A DNA stretch of 64,000 nt from JAOUEA01 sp963719165. Its GTDB lineage: Bacteria > Actinomycetota > UBA4738 > HRBIN12. A program made the position numbers and the translations under genes. The notes under the pieces are model-generated. The model ran no database searches, had not been told where the DNA came from, and saw nothing but the letters and a program-made list of their open reading frames with translations. The stretch is from NCBI GenBank assembly GCA_963719165.1, contig CAVRAV010000001.1, positions 1,054,001-1,118,000 of the forward strand. Reading direction: 5' to 3'. This document shows, one piece after another, positions 15,570-23,933 of the stretch. Each line of letters opens with the position of its first letter. Position 1 is the stretch's first letter.

Positions 15570-17085
15570 CGAGGGTGCGTCGCGATGGATCCGCTCGGCA
15601 CCCCCGTCCGAGAGGTCGGCGAGCGCCTGGCTGGCCGGTTCGCGTCCCCGCATGATCGTGGTGACGACGGCGCCGATGACGAACCAGCCCAGAGCGAACC
15701 AGGGCGCGAGCAGGGTGGGGCTGGGCACCTTGTAGAAGGCGCCGTAGATGGCCGCTCCCGTGAGCGCGATGCCGATCAAGCGACGCGACCACGACCCCCG
15801 CCATGTTGGCGTGGCCGGCCAGCCCGCGGAAGGCGCCCACGGACATCAACAGGTAGACGACCACCAGCGCGAACCCGCCGAACGTCGAGGCCCAGATGAA
15901 CAGCGAGAAGTAGTGCGGAAAATCGGGCTGCGCGAACAGGCTCGTCCAGAACTCGTTCAGGGCGATGAATCCCGCCATGACGAAGATCATCAGCGCGATC
16001 GCGCCCGTCGGCGTCCCGTACCGGGCCGACACCTTCGCGAGCGGTCCAGGGATGCGGCGGTCGCGCGCCATGGCGAACACGCCCCTCGTGGAAGCCGTCG
16101 CGGCCCCCACGCCGACGGCGAGGATGTCGAGCAGGACCACGACGATCAGCACCTTGAGGATCGCGTCGGAGCCGTAGCCGCCCGCCGCCTCGGGCGACCC
16201 GAGCGCGAACAGCGGCGCCGCCGCGGCGGCGAAGATGTTGTCGAGGTTGAACCCGAACCCGGCGACCTGCGTGTAGGCGGCGATCAGGTAGAAGATGCTC
16301 ACCACCACCACGGACAGCAGCACGGCGCGCGGGATCGCGCGCTTGGGTTCCGCGGCCTCCTCGGCGAGGTTCGCGGCGGTCTCGAAGCCCACGAAGATCA
16401 GGACCCCGTAGAGGACCCCGAAGAAGATCCCCGACCACCCGTCGACCGAGGACGACGGGTTGAACGCCTTGGCGACGTCGTTGTCGCCGCCGAGGTCCAC
16501 GATGACCTTGATGAAGAAGGCCAGCACCACGGCGACCGAGATCAGCGCGAGCGTGAGCTGGACCCGCGTGGAGATCTGCACGCCGAAGTACAGGACCACG
16601 AGGACGAACAGGGCGAACAGCGCGCTCCACGCCCAGACCGGCAGCGGCGAGGATGCGCTGAACACACCCGGCGCCGCCGCGTCCGCGGTGAAGATCGAAT
16701 CGTGGATGTAGCCGCCGATCAGCACGCCGAGGCCGGCCGTGAGCACCATGGTGCCGCCGTAGTACAGCCAGCCGGCCGCCGCCCCCACGCTCGTTCCCAG
16801 GCCCGCCGACACGTAGTCGTAGAGCGAACCGGCCGCGTGGATCTTCTTGGCGTACTGCGCCACGATCCAGCCGATCGCGAAGATGCCGATCGCGGCGATG
16901 AGCACGCTCAGCGGCGCCGCGATCCCGGCGCCCTTCGCCGCCGCGTTCGCACCCACGATCAGCGGGATCAGGAACGCGGCCGAGAACACCGGCCCCATGA
17001 ACCCCACCGACTGGGCCACGACGTCGACGAGCGAGAGCTTCGGGGCTCCCAGCCGTTCGTAGCCGAGTGCTTCCTTGTCTGCCAC
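15567..17085 (-). CDS. APC-family amino acid/amine transporter, one-base frameshift near the C-terminus
   Basis: Amino acid-polyamine-organocation permease, inner membrane, about 12 helices. The N-terminal helix-breaking region (SLVDVVAQSVGFMGP), LFVGFETAANLAEEA-like motif (helix 6 region) and TASTRGVFAMARDRRIPGP are typical. The main frame is lost after AGVVVAS at about 15775-15783. One base fewer there restores IGIALTGAAIYGAFYK and a final helix ending at 15567, giving 505 residues and a 10-base gap to the decarboxylase, so a one-base insertion is inferred. GTG at 17085 has AGGGGGA upstream. Next to a decarboxylase it probably imports the amino acid or exchanges it for the amine. Confidence 0.85.
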
Positions 17086-17119
17086 GTGGTCCCCCTATCC
17101 TCGTGACGAGGCGGTGGCG

Positions 17120-18016
17120 CTAGGCCGCGCCCCCGCCGGTCCAACCGTCTGCCGGGCGCTCGAACCACACGTGGACCTGGCCCGTGCCGACGGACGCTTC
17201 GTACTCGCTGAACAGCTCTCCGGGCGCCTGACACCGCGCTCCGCCAACGGCGGCGGCCATCATCAGGTAGTGACCGAAATGCCCCTCCGGCGCGGCGGCG
17301 CGGTACTCGGGCATCCAGTCGATCACGCCCGCGTGGTCGCCGTCTCGGAACATCTTGATCACGCGCTGATCCGCCTCGTAGGACTCCATCCCGAGGATGT
17401 TCTGCGGGGCGGCGGAGCTCTCGTGTTGCCGCAACTCCCGGAACGGGAAGAAGCGATGCGTCATGCCGCCCGAGGCCAGCAACACGACCCGTCGCTCGCT
17501 CTCGGCCACCGCCTGCCCGATCAGTTCCCCCAACAGGAGGAAGTCCTCGGTCGTGCAGCACTGGTTGAGGGCGACGCTGATCCACCGGGTGGCCGGGTCC
17601 CCCAGATAGGTCCAGACGTTCACCGTGCCGTAGAAGATGGGCAGGTACGGGTCGTCGCACGCCAGGATCCACGTGTCGTCGCGACCCTCGGCCTGCGCAG
17701 CGATCAGCTTCGCGAGATCGGGGTCGCCCGGCATGTCGTACGGGATCCCCGCCATCCCGCGCGGCAGCTCGTGGCTCGTGAACCGGCCCTCGCGCCGTTC
17801 GTGCGCGGTGACGATGTGCTCGAACGTCGACTCCCAGTGCGTGTCGAACACGATCACCGTGTCCGGCTGCAGCCGGTCGATGCACTCCGAGCGCATGCGG
17901 CGGAGCCCGGGCACGAGCGTGATCTCGTTGCCGTCGTTGAGCTCCCGGCGCGTGTCCTCCGGCAACATGATGGTGGGGACGTGCGCGACCAGCGCCGCCC
18001 CGACGATCTCACCCAC
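17120..18016 (-). CDS. hpaD: Class III extradiol dioxygenase, homoprotocatechuate 2,3-dioxygenase type
   Basis: Non-heme Fe(II) ring-cleavage dioxygenase of the LigB superfamily, closest in pattern to 3,4-dihydroxyphenylacetate 2,3-dioxygenase (HpaD). In 298 residues: GAALVAHVPTIMLPE at the N-terminus (iron histidine), VIVFDTHWEST (second histidine), FTSHELP, VLLASGGMTHRF, WMPEYRAAAPEGHFGHY and the C-terminal ASVGTGQVHVWF, each with a counterpart in the known family. It would open the ring to 5-carboxymethyl-2-hydroxymuconate semialdehyde, the substrate of the HpaE-like product encoded 3 bases upstream. GTG start at 18016. Related dioxygenases can use other catechols, so the exact substrate stays open. 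Confidence 0.87.
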   Translation of the reverse strand: MGEIVGAALVAHVPTIMLPEDTRRELNDGNEITLVPGLRRMRSECIDRLQPDTVIVFDTHWESTFEHIVTAHERREGRFTSHELPRGMAGIPYDMPGDPDLAKLIAAQAEGRDDTWILACDDPYLPIFYGTVNVWTYLGDPATRWISVALNQCCTTEDFLLLGELIGQAVAESERRVVLLASGGMTHRFFPFRELRQHESSAAPQNILGMESYEADQRVIKMFRDGDHAGVIDWMPEYRAAAPEGHFGHYLMMAAAVGGARCQAPGELFSEYEASVGTGQVHVWFERPADGWTGGGAA

Positions 18017-18019
18017 GGT

Positions 18020-19507
18020 TCAGCCCCTTTCCCACGGTGCGGTGCAGACGTTCTTCACGTCCGCATAGAAGTCGAAGCTCCAGGTACCGCCCTCGCGCCC
18101 GATGCCCGAGTTGCGCGACCCACCGAACGGCGCGGCCAAGTCCCGCACGAAGAAACAGTTCACCCATACCGTCCCTGCCACCAGGCTCGAGGAGACGCGT
18201 TCGGCGCGACCCTCGTCGCCCGTGTACACGATGGCCGCGAGGCCGTACTCCGTGGCGTTCGCGAGCGCCACGGCCTCGTCCTCGTCGTGGAAGGACTGCA
18301 CGGTGAGCACTGGCCCGAACACCTCCTGCGTGAGGAGCTCCGAGCCGGCCCGGGCGTCGGCGAAGAGCGTCGGGCGGTAGTACAGACCGCCGAGGTCCTC
18401 GTTGGGACCTCCACCGAAGATCACCCGTGCCCCGTCGGCAGTGGCGCGCCGCACGAACCCGTCGATCCGCTCGAAGTGCTCGCGGGTGATCTGCGGGCCG
18501 AGGTCGGTGGACGCTTCCCGCGGGTCGCCCTGGGCCAGCGCGGTCGCTCGTTCCGTGAGGCGCTCGACCACTTGGTCGAAGATCGGCGCCTCGAGGAGCA
18601 GCCTCGTGCCGGCCAGGCAGACCTGCCCCGCGTTATCGAACTGGTTGACGGCCTGGTCCACCACCGCGTCGAGGTCCGCATCGGCGAACGCCACGAAGGG
18701 CGACTTGCCGCCCAGCTCGAGCGAGGCCGGTGTGAGGTTGGCGCCGGCGGCGGCGGCAACGAGTCGTCCCGTGGGAACCGACCCGGTGAACGCGACGCGA
18801 TCTACGTCGGGATGCGCCACGAGCGCGGCGCCGGCCTCCTCCCCGATCCCCTGCACCACGTTGAACGCGCCCTCCGGCAGCCCGGCCCGTTGAGCGATGT
18901 CGGCGAGCAACGAGGCGGTGAGCGGCGCCCACTCCGGCGGCTTGAGCACGACGGCGTTCCCCGCCGCCAGGGCGGGGGCGACGCGCCAGGTGGCGAGCAT
19001 CAACGGCGCGTTCCAGGGCGTGATGACCGCGGTGACGCCCGAGGGATCCCACGCGAACCGTTCGGCGAACCCGTCGTGGTCCTTCGTCTCGTCCTCGAGC
19101 GTCATCAGGTGGTCGGCGAAGAAGCGGAAGTTGCGCGCCACCCGCGGCATGACGGAGTCTCGCATCGACCGGAGGAGGGAGCCGTTGTCGCGTGTCTCCA
19201 CGGCGGCGAGCTCCGGTACGCGCTCGAGCACGCCGTCTGCGATGCGATGCAGGACCTCCGCTCGTTCCTTGGGCGGCATCGCGCCCCACCGTTGCGAGCC
19301 CGTGCGGGCGGCAGCGACCGCGGCGGTCGCCTCGAGCGAGCCGCCCCGCGCCACTTCGGCGATCGTGCGTTCGTCGATCGGCGAGACGTCCTCGAAGGTA
19401 GACGCGGAGGCCAGGCGTTCGCCCCCGATCCAGTGTTGGGTGGAGACCTCCACCCCCTCCACGACGGCGACCTCGTCCGTGGCGTCCCTCCTCGATCGCT
19501 TGGGCAC
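18020..19507 (-). CDS. hpaE: Aldehyde dehydrogenase, 5-carboxymethyl-2-hydroxymuconate semialdehyde type
   Basis: NAD(P)-dependent aldehyde dehydrogenase, 495 residues from GTG 19507. Catalytic parts are intact: TPWNAPLMLATWRVAPALAAGN, FTGSVPTGR (cofactor), SLELGGKSP (general base Glu), DNAGQVCLAGTR (nucleophile Cys) and EVFGPVLTVQSF. Following HpaD directly suggests oxidation of the ring-cleavage semialdehyde (HpaE role). The start is uncertain: the only strong SD (AGGAGGG) lies inside the first codons and precedes an ACG by 5 bases, and an in-frame GTG lies further on. It is the first gene of the operon behind the promoter at 19547-19575. Confidence 0.87.
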   Translation of the reverse strand: MPKRSRRDATDEVAVVEGVEVSTQHWIGGERLASASTFEDVSPIDERTIAEVARGGSLEATAAVAAARTGSQRWGAMPPKERAEVLHRIADGVLERVPELAAVETRDNGSLLRSMRDSVMPRVARNFRFFADHLMTLEDETKDHDGFAERFAWDPSGVTAVITPWNAPLMLATWRVAPALAAGNAVVLKPPEWAPLTASLLADIAQRAGLPEGAFNVVQGIGEEAGAALVAHPDVDRVAFTGSVPTGRLVAAAAGANLTPASLELGGKSPFVAFADADLDAVVDQAVNQFDNAGQVCLAGTRLLLEAPIFDQVVERLTERATALAQGDPREASTDLGPQITREHFERIDGFVRRATADGARVIFGGGPNEDLGGLYYRPTLFADARAGSELLTQEVFGPVLTVQSFHDEDEAVALANATEYGLAAIVYTGDEGRAERVSSSLVAGTVWVNCFFVRDLAAPFGGSRNSGIGREGGTWSFDFYADVKNVCTAPWERG

Positions 19508-19534
19508 CTCGGGAACCGCCCGGGCGCGAAAGTC

Positions 19535-19548
19535 GTTCGTTCCCGAAC
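19535..19548. promoter_or_regulatory. Inverted repeat operator candidate at the hpaE promoter
   Basis: GTTCG-TTCC-CGAAC on the plus strand, partly overlapping the -10 (TACCGT) and extending to the expected transcription start of the hpaE operon. Repressor binding here would block RNA polymerase. The MarR protein encoded last in the operon is the natural candidate. Confidence 0.5.
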
Positions 19549-19575
19549 GGTATGGGGGGCACCGGTTCCTGTCAA
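19547..19575 (-). promoter_or_regulatory. Sigma-70-type promoter of the hpaE-hpaD-transporter-decarboxylase-marR operon
   Basis: Reading the minus strand, a perfect TTGACA (-35, 19575-19570) is followed by a 17-base spacer and TACCGT (-10, 19552-19547). The first gene starts about 40 bases downstream of the -10, so unlike many genes here this transcript has a leader, which holds the inverted repeat. Confidence 0.65.
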
Positions 19576-19691
19576 GGCGGGAGGAACGCCGCAGCCCGTG
19601 CGCCCGCGCGCGGCCTACGGGGGTCGATGTCGGCTCAACGGCGCGGAGGAAAATGGGCCATCGGTCCGATGGGAGCGACGTTCGCGAAGGC

Positions 19692-19697
19692 TAGGGT
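19692..19697 (+). promoter_or_regulatory. -10 element TAGGGT of small HTH gene
   Basis: TAGGGT, 7 bases, then ATG at 19705; supports that ATG as a leaderless start. Confidence 0.45.
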
Positions 19698-19704
19698 CGC
19701 ATGG

Positions 19705-19989
19705 ATGCGAGATCCCCGCTCAGAACTCTTCGATATCTCCGACCCCGTGGTCGTCGGCCGCGACCCCGACGTGGACGCCCCGGGCGCCGTTCTGACGGCG
19801 CTCGGCGACGACGCCCCGGTGGTCCTCGAGGACGACCCACACCGAGCCTACGCCGACTGGACGCCGTTCGAGGACGCGTTCATCAGGCTCGAGAGCAGGA
19901 GGAGCCGGCCGGTCGGCGAGATGGCCGCCGCGTTGAAGCGCACGCCCGGCGCGGTCAGCCTGCGTCTGCGCAAACTCGCGCTCGCCTGA
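19705..19989 (+). CDS. Small helix-turn-helix-like protein
   Basis: A 94-residue protein of unknown role. The N-terminal half is acidic (many Asp/Val/Pro). The C-terminal 45 residues read WTPFEDAFIRLESRRSR then VGEMAAALKRTPGAVSLRLRKL, which has the spacing of a SANT/Myb-like or sigma-factor-type helix-turn-helix (W..ED..L..L then EMA..L.RTPGAV). This suggests a small DNA-binding or accessory regulator. ATG at 19705 fits the leaderless pattern; an upstream extension would run into the hpaE promoter. It diverges from the hpaE operon and converges with a potD remnant whose readable end is 9 bases away. Function not assigned. Confidence 0.6.
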   Translation: MRDPRSELFDISDPVVVGRDPDVDAPGAVLTALGDDAPVVLEDDPHRAYADWTPFEDAFIRLESRRSRPVGEMAAALKRTPGAVSLRLRKLALA

Positions 19990-19998
19990 ACACGTCGT

Positions 19999-20334
19999 GC
20001 GATTGCCGGCGTCGAAACCCTCTCGGCGGAACTGCGGCGCGAGATTGCCGATGTTGGACAGTGACCCCGTGTTCGCGTCGATCGGCTGCAGGAGGCCAAG
20101 TTCCAGGGATCGACGCACGAAGTTCTCGCTCGGAACGACCAGGTCGAACGTGGTGCCGGTCCTCCCCCCGCGACGCGGCGCCGACGCCAGGATGAGGCGC
20201 TTCGCCAGCTCGTCGTTCGAGACGTAGGTCTGGTAGGACACGGTGATCCCGGTCGCGGCCGTGAAGTCGACGAGGACGCTGTGGGCGATGTAGTCGGTCC
20301 AGTTCTGGAACGCGAGCTGCAGGGGAACAGCCAT
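19999..20334 (-). pseudogene. Truncated polyamine-binding protein (PotD-like) remnant
   Basis: About 112 residues match the start of spermidine/putrescine-type periplasmic binding proteins (LAFQNWTDYIAHSVLVDF, then TYVSNDELAKRL, DLVVPSENFVRRSLELGLLQP and FDAGNR). Two parts are missing: no signal peptide or lipobox precedes the match, and similarity stops right after the GNR of the FDPGNR motif, so about two thirds of the usual 350 residues are absent. Beyond that point the frame runs antisense through the small HTH gene and makes no sense. It sits after pepN (39-base gap). Best read as a decaying fragment left by a deletion; no other polyamine-transport gene is nearby. Confidence 0.65.
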
Positions 20335-20373
20335 GGCGAGAGCCTGTCACGACCGGCCGTGAGGGACAGCCCG

Positions 20374-22929
20374 TCAGGACGAGAAGTGGGCGGCGAGCGC
20401 CGGCCCCGCGCGCTCGCGGAGGGCGGCGGCCGCCCGCTGCCGCTCGAGGGTCTGTTGCAGCCCCTTCTCCGCCTGTGGGATGGGATGCACCGCGAAGAAG
20501 GACGCCGCGTCGGCCACCTGATCGGGGAGGGTCAGGAACCGCACGCCGTCGGCCATGCGGATGATCAAGGGCGCCGGGAACCGCTCGTACAGCTCGGCCC
20601 AATGCTCCTTGATGAAGTCCCAGGCGCGCGTGCCCTGTTCACGGTTCACGGTGGCGAACGCGAGCACGAACGGCGCGTTCTGGGTCCGGATCGCCCCGTC
20701 CAGTGCCGCGGCGAGGGTTCTATCCATCTCGGCCGCCCCCCGGAATTGTGGGAGCGCGTAGAGGTAGCGCAGCTGCTCTTGGGGCGTCGGCGCCTCCCGA
20801 CTCATCTGCTCGAACCGCTCGAAGTCCTGCGGGGTCCCCGTGCGCGCCAGCACGGTGATGGACGCGGCCGCGAGGGCGGCGTCCGCGTCCCGGCCGGCGC
20901 GCGACTCAGACTCGAACTCGCGCGCGGCCGCCTGGGCATTCGGGTCCGCGCCCAGCACGCCGAGGCCCTGCAACAACGCCCCGCGCAGCGCACGGGAGAG
21001 ATCGGGGTCTTCCTCGCCGGCCTCCCAGCCGAGACGCTCGAGCGCCGGGGCCAACAGACGCCGGACGAACGACCGCAGGGCTTCGCGTGGGGCACCGTCG
21101 AGGAACCGGTCGCACCAACCGAGGCCCTGGAGAAGCGCCTGCCACACCGAAAGATCGTCCTCATCGCCGAATCGCTCCGCGAACCGCACGAAGTCCGGCG
21201 CGCTCGCCGCCCCCGACACGACGGCCGCCCACAGGTCATCGACGAGGTCGTATCGCTCGAGGGGCGTGAGGTCTTCGAGCCTTCGCGTCAAGCGGTCGAG
21301 GAGACGATCGTCGTAACGTACGCGGACGAAGCTCGACGCACCCGCGTTGGCGACCACGGTTGCGTCTCCGGGCTCGGTGAGGGCCACGCCCTCGGGCGGC
21401 ACGAGGACCGATCGCTCAGCGCCGTCGAGGTTCCGGGTGCGCAGCGGCACATCCCACACGGTGTCGTCTTGGGCGCCATCGGCGAGGAATCGATGCTGAT
21501 CGATGCGGATCCCGCCGTCCTGCTCGCCCACCACCAGGAGGGGGTAACCCCCCTGCCAGATCCACTGGTCCATGATGCGGCGCACGGGCTCACCGGTCGC
21601 CTTCTCGATGGCGTCCCACAGCTCGTGCGTTTCAGTGTTGCCGAACGCATGGGTGCCGAGGTAGAGACGGATACCGTCTCGGAAGGCCTGGGGGCCGAGG
21701 TACTGCTCCAACATGCGGAGGATGCCGGCCCCCTTCTGATACGTGAGCACGTCGAACATCCCCGCGGTGTCGTCGGGCGAATGAACGGGATACTCGATCG
21801 CGCGGGTGCTGTGGAGGGCGTCGACCTCCTTGGCCGCGGTGGCGTAGCGAGCGAACGTGGACCAGCGCTGCCAATCCGGGCGCAACGCGTCCGTGGTCAC
21901 GAGCGCCATGAACGTCGCGAATGCCTCGTTGAGCCAGATGCCGTTCCACCAGCGCATCGTCACGAGGTTGCCGAACCATTGATGCGCCAGCTCGTGCGCC
22001 ACCACATCGGCGACGCCCTCCAACTCCGGTTGGGTGGCGTGAGCTGGATCCACCAGCAGGAGGGACTCGCGGTACGTGATGCAGCCCGTGTTCTCCATGG
22101 CTCCCTGCGCGAAGTCCGGAAGCGCGATCATGTCGAGCTTCGCGCCCGGGTAGTCGATGTCGTAGTACTCGCGGAAGAACCGAAGCGAGAACACCGCCGT
22201 TTCTAGGGCGAACCCCGCCAGGTGCCCCTTTCCGGGGACGTGGGCGACGCGCACCGCGACGCCGTCGGCGTCGACGGGGTCGGTGAGCTCGAGCCGACCC
22301 ACCACGAACGCCACCAGGTAGGTGGACATCACCATGGTGTCGTCGAATCGAACCCGGACGAGGCCCCCGGGGAGCGGCTCACGCTCGACCTCGGGACCGT
22401 TGGAGATGGCGGCGAGGGCCTCGGGCACCACGAGCGAGATCGCGAACACGGCCTTGCGGTCCGGCTCGTCCCAGCACGGGAAGGCGCGGCGCGCATCGGC
22501 CGACTCGAACTGCGTCGTGGCGATGATGTGCGAGCCACCCTCCTCGTCCGTATACCGGGAGCGGTAGAAGCCGCGAAGCTTGTCGTTCATGGCACCGTGG
22601 AATCCCAGGTGCAGCATCCATCGTCCGGGGGCCGCGACACCGGACAGGCGCAGCGTGAGGCGCTGCAGCCGCTCCTCGGGTTCCGCGCGCGTGACCTCCA
22701 GGCGCCGACCGTCCGGCGCGACCAGCCAGCCAACGTCGACCGTCAGCTCGATCGCGTTCAGCACCACCGCGTCGACGGGGTCGTGCACGTTAACGACCAC
22801 GTCCTCGGACCCGGTGAAGGTCCCGGCGCCCAGGTCCGGCGCGATGGTGAGATCGTAGCGGGACGGAGTGACCGTCCGCGGGAGCCGGTAGGGATCTCCG
22901 GGATCGGCCGTCGCTTCTGCCTCAGTCAC
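20374..22929 (-). CDS. pepN: Aminopeptidase N (M1 zinc metallopeptidase)
   Basis: Cytoplasmic M1 aminopeptidase removing N-terminal residues from peptides, 851 residues (family 850-880). N-terminal beta domain, then the exopeptidase motif GAMENTG, the zinc site VAHELAHQWFGN with the downstream glutamate in WLNEAFATFM, and a helical ERAP1-like C-terminal domain. GTG at 22929 overlaps the end of ilvE by 8 bases (GTGACTGA), so it is translationally coupled to ilvE; a longer reading would lie inside ilvE. The substrate range of PepN in actinobacteria is broad, so a role in amino acid recycling with IlvE is plausible but inferred. Confidence 0.94.
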   Translation of the reverse strand: MTEAEATADPGDPYRLPRTVTPSRYDLTIAPDLGAGTFTGSEDVVVNVHDPVDAVVLNAIELTVDVGWLVAPDGRRLEVTRAEPEERLQRLTLRLSGVAAPGRWMLHLGFHGAMNDKLRGFYRSRYTDEEGGSHIIATTQFESADARRAFPCWDEPDRKAVFAISLVVPEALAAISNGPEVEREPLPGGLVRVRFDDTMVMSTYLVAFVVGRLELTDPVDADGVAVRVAHVPGKGHLAGFALETAVFSLRFFREYYDIDYPGAKLDMIALPDFAQGAMENTGCITYRESLLLVDPAHATQPELEGVADVVAHELAHQWFGNLVTMRWWNGIWLNEAFATFMALVTTDALRPDWQRWSTFARYATAAKEVDALHSTRAIEYPVHSPDDTAGMFDVLTYQKGAGILRMLEQYLGPQAFRDGIRLYLGTHAFGNTETHELWDAIEKATGEPVRRIMDQWIWQGGYPLLVVGEQDGGIRIDQHRFLADGAQDDTVWDVPLRTRNLDGAERSVLVPPEGVALTEPGDATVVANAGASSFVRVRYDDRLLDRLTRRLEDLTPLERYDLVDDLWAAVVSGAASAPDFVRFAERFGDEDDLSVWQALLQGLGWCDRFLDGAPREALRSFVRRLLAPALERLGWEAGEEDPDLSRALRGALLQGLGVLGADPNAQAAAREFESESRAGRDADAALAAASITVLARTGTPQDFERFEQMSREAPTPQEQLRYLYALPQFRGAAEMDRTLAAALDGAIRTQNAPFVLAFATVNREQGTRAWDFIKEHWAELYERFPAPLIIRMADGVRFLTLPDQVADAASFFAVHPIPQAEKGLQQTLERQRAAAALRERAGPALAAHFSS

Positions 22930-23848
22930 GGACGTAGGTGAGCCAATCCGTGTGCGCGGGATCCTCGCCCTTCGTCGCGGCGAAGAACGCCGACTGCAGC
23001 TCTTTCGTGACCGGGCCGCGGTGCCCCTCACCCACCGAACGGTCGTCAACCTCACGGATGGGCGTGAGTTCCGCGGCGGTTCCCGTGAAGAAGCACTCCT
23101 CGGCGTTGTACAGGTCCGAGCGGGTGAGGTTGTCCTCCCGCACGTCGTAGCCGGCGTCGCGTGCGAGCAGGATCACCGTGCTGCGCGTGATGCCGTCGAG
23201 ACAGCCCGCCTGGATGGGCGGCGTGGTGAGGACGCCGTCGCGCACGATGAAGACGTTTTCGCCGGAACCGTCGGTGATGAAACCTGCCTCGTTCAGCATG
23301 ATGGCTTCGTCGTAGCCGGCCTTCAGGCTCTCGATCTTGGCCAGCTGGCTGTTGATGTACTGGCCGCTGGCCTTGGCGGCCGCAGGGAGGCTGTTCTGGC
23401 CGTTGCGGCGCCAGCTGCTGATCTTGACCCGGACGCCCCGCTCGAGTGCTTCCTCACCCAGGTAGGCCCCCCACGGCCATACGGCGATGCTCACGTTGAC
23501 GGCCGCCTGCAGGGGATTCACGCCCATCTCCCCGTAGCCGCGGAACGCCAATGGCCGTATGTAGCACGCGTCCAAGCCGTTGGCGACGATGAGGTCCTTC
23601 GTCGCCTGCACGAGCGCCTCGTGCGAGAAGGGGATCTCCATGTGGTACAGCTTGGCGCTGCGAAAGAGGCGCCGGAGGTGTTCGTCGAGGTGCCAAACCG
23701 CGGCGCCACGCTCGGTCTCGTACGCCCGGATGCCCTCGAACACACCGCTGCCGTAGTGCAGGGCGTGGCTGAGCACGTGGATCTTGGCATCGCGCCACGG
23801 CACCAGATCGCCGTCCATCCAGATCGTTTCGACCTCGGCGATCGGCAC
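22922..23848 (-). CDS. ilvE: Branched-chain amino acid aminotransferase
   Basis: PLP fold-type IV transaminase interconverting Leu, Ile and Val with their 2-oxo acids using glutamate/2-oxoglutarate. 308 residues, normal length. Motifs: HALHYGSGVFEGIRAYET, RPLAFRGYGEMGVNP, the PLP lysine in AAAKASGQYINSQLAK, DEAIMLNEAGFITDGSGENVF and LDGITRSTV. GTG at 23848 has GGAGGG 7 bases upstream; a longer reading crosses two hairpins. It is coupled to pepN. The Ile/Val/Leu oxo acids it makes feed branched acyl-CoA pathways, which may connect with the isobutyryl-CoA-mutase-like enzyme at 54-55 kb. Confidence 0.94.
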   Translation of the reverse strand: MPIAEVETIWMDGDLVPWRDAKIHVLSHALHYGSGVFEGIRAYETERGAAVWHLDEHLRRLFRSAKLYHMEIPFSHEALVQATKDLIVANGLDACYIRPLAFRGYGEMGVNPLQAAVNVSIAVWPWGAYLGEEALERGVRVKISSWRRNGQNSLPAAAKASGQYINSQLAKIESLKAGYDEAIMLNEAGFITDGSGENVFIVRDGVLTTPPIQAGCLDGITRSTVILLARDAGYDVREDNLTRSDLYNAEECFFTGTAAELTPIREVDDRSVGEGHRGPVTKELQSAFFAATKGEDPAHTDWLTYVRD

Positions 23849-23868
23849 CTCGGCACCCTCCGGGCTAC

Positions 23869-23887
23869 GGGCGCCCCTGCGGCGCCC
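23869..23887 (-). terminator. GC-rich hairpin between methyltransferase and ilvE (1)
   Basis: Seven-base arms GGGCGCC / GGCGCCC around a 5-base loop, without a following T-run. May be part of a termination or mRNA-stability structure separating the methyltransferase unit from ilvE. Confidence 0.3.
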
Positions 23888-23905
23888 TGAGCTCAGGGAA
23901 GGATA

Positions 23906-23922
23906 CCGGGCGCTCCGCCCGG
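23906..23922 (-). terminator. GC-rich hairpin between methyltransferase and ilvE (2)
   Basis: Seven-base arms CCGGGCG / CGCCCGG with a 3-base loop, 11 bases after the methyltransferase stop. Placement fits a terminator, but no U-tract follows, so Rho-independent termination is doubtful. Confidence 0.35.
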
Positions 23923-23933
23923 CCGCAGGACGC

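Noticed and set aside
19501..19580. Insertion-sequence end or attachment site at the inverted repeat near hpaE
   Set aside because: Short repeat placed exactly at a promoter, with no transposase, integrase or tRNA nearby.
17075..19795. Long open frame on the plus strand across the hpaE-hpaD operon
   Set aside because: Antisense shadow of clear genes; Arg/His/Gly-rich, no domains, a common effect of high GC.
23869..23922. Strong Rho-independent terminator between methyltransferase and ilvE
   Set aside because: Hairpins are convincing but neither is followed by a T-tract, so kept only as low-confidence sites.
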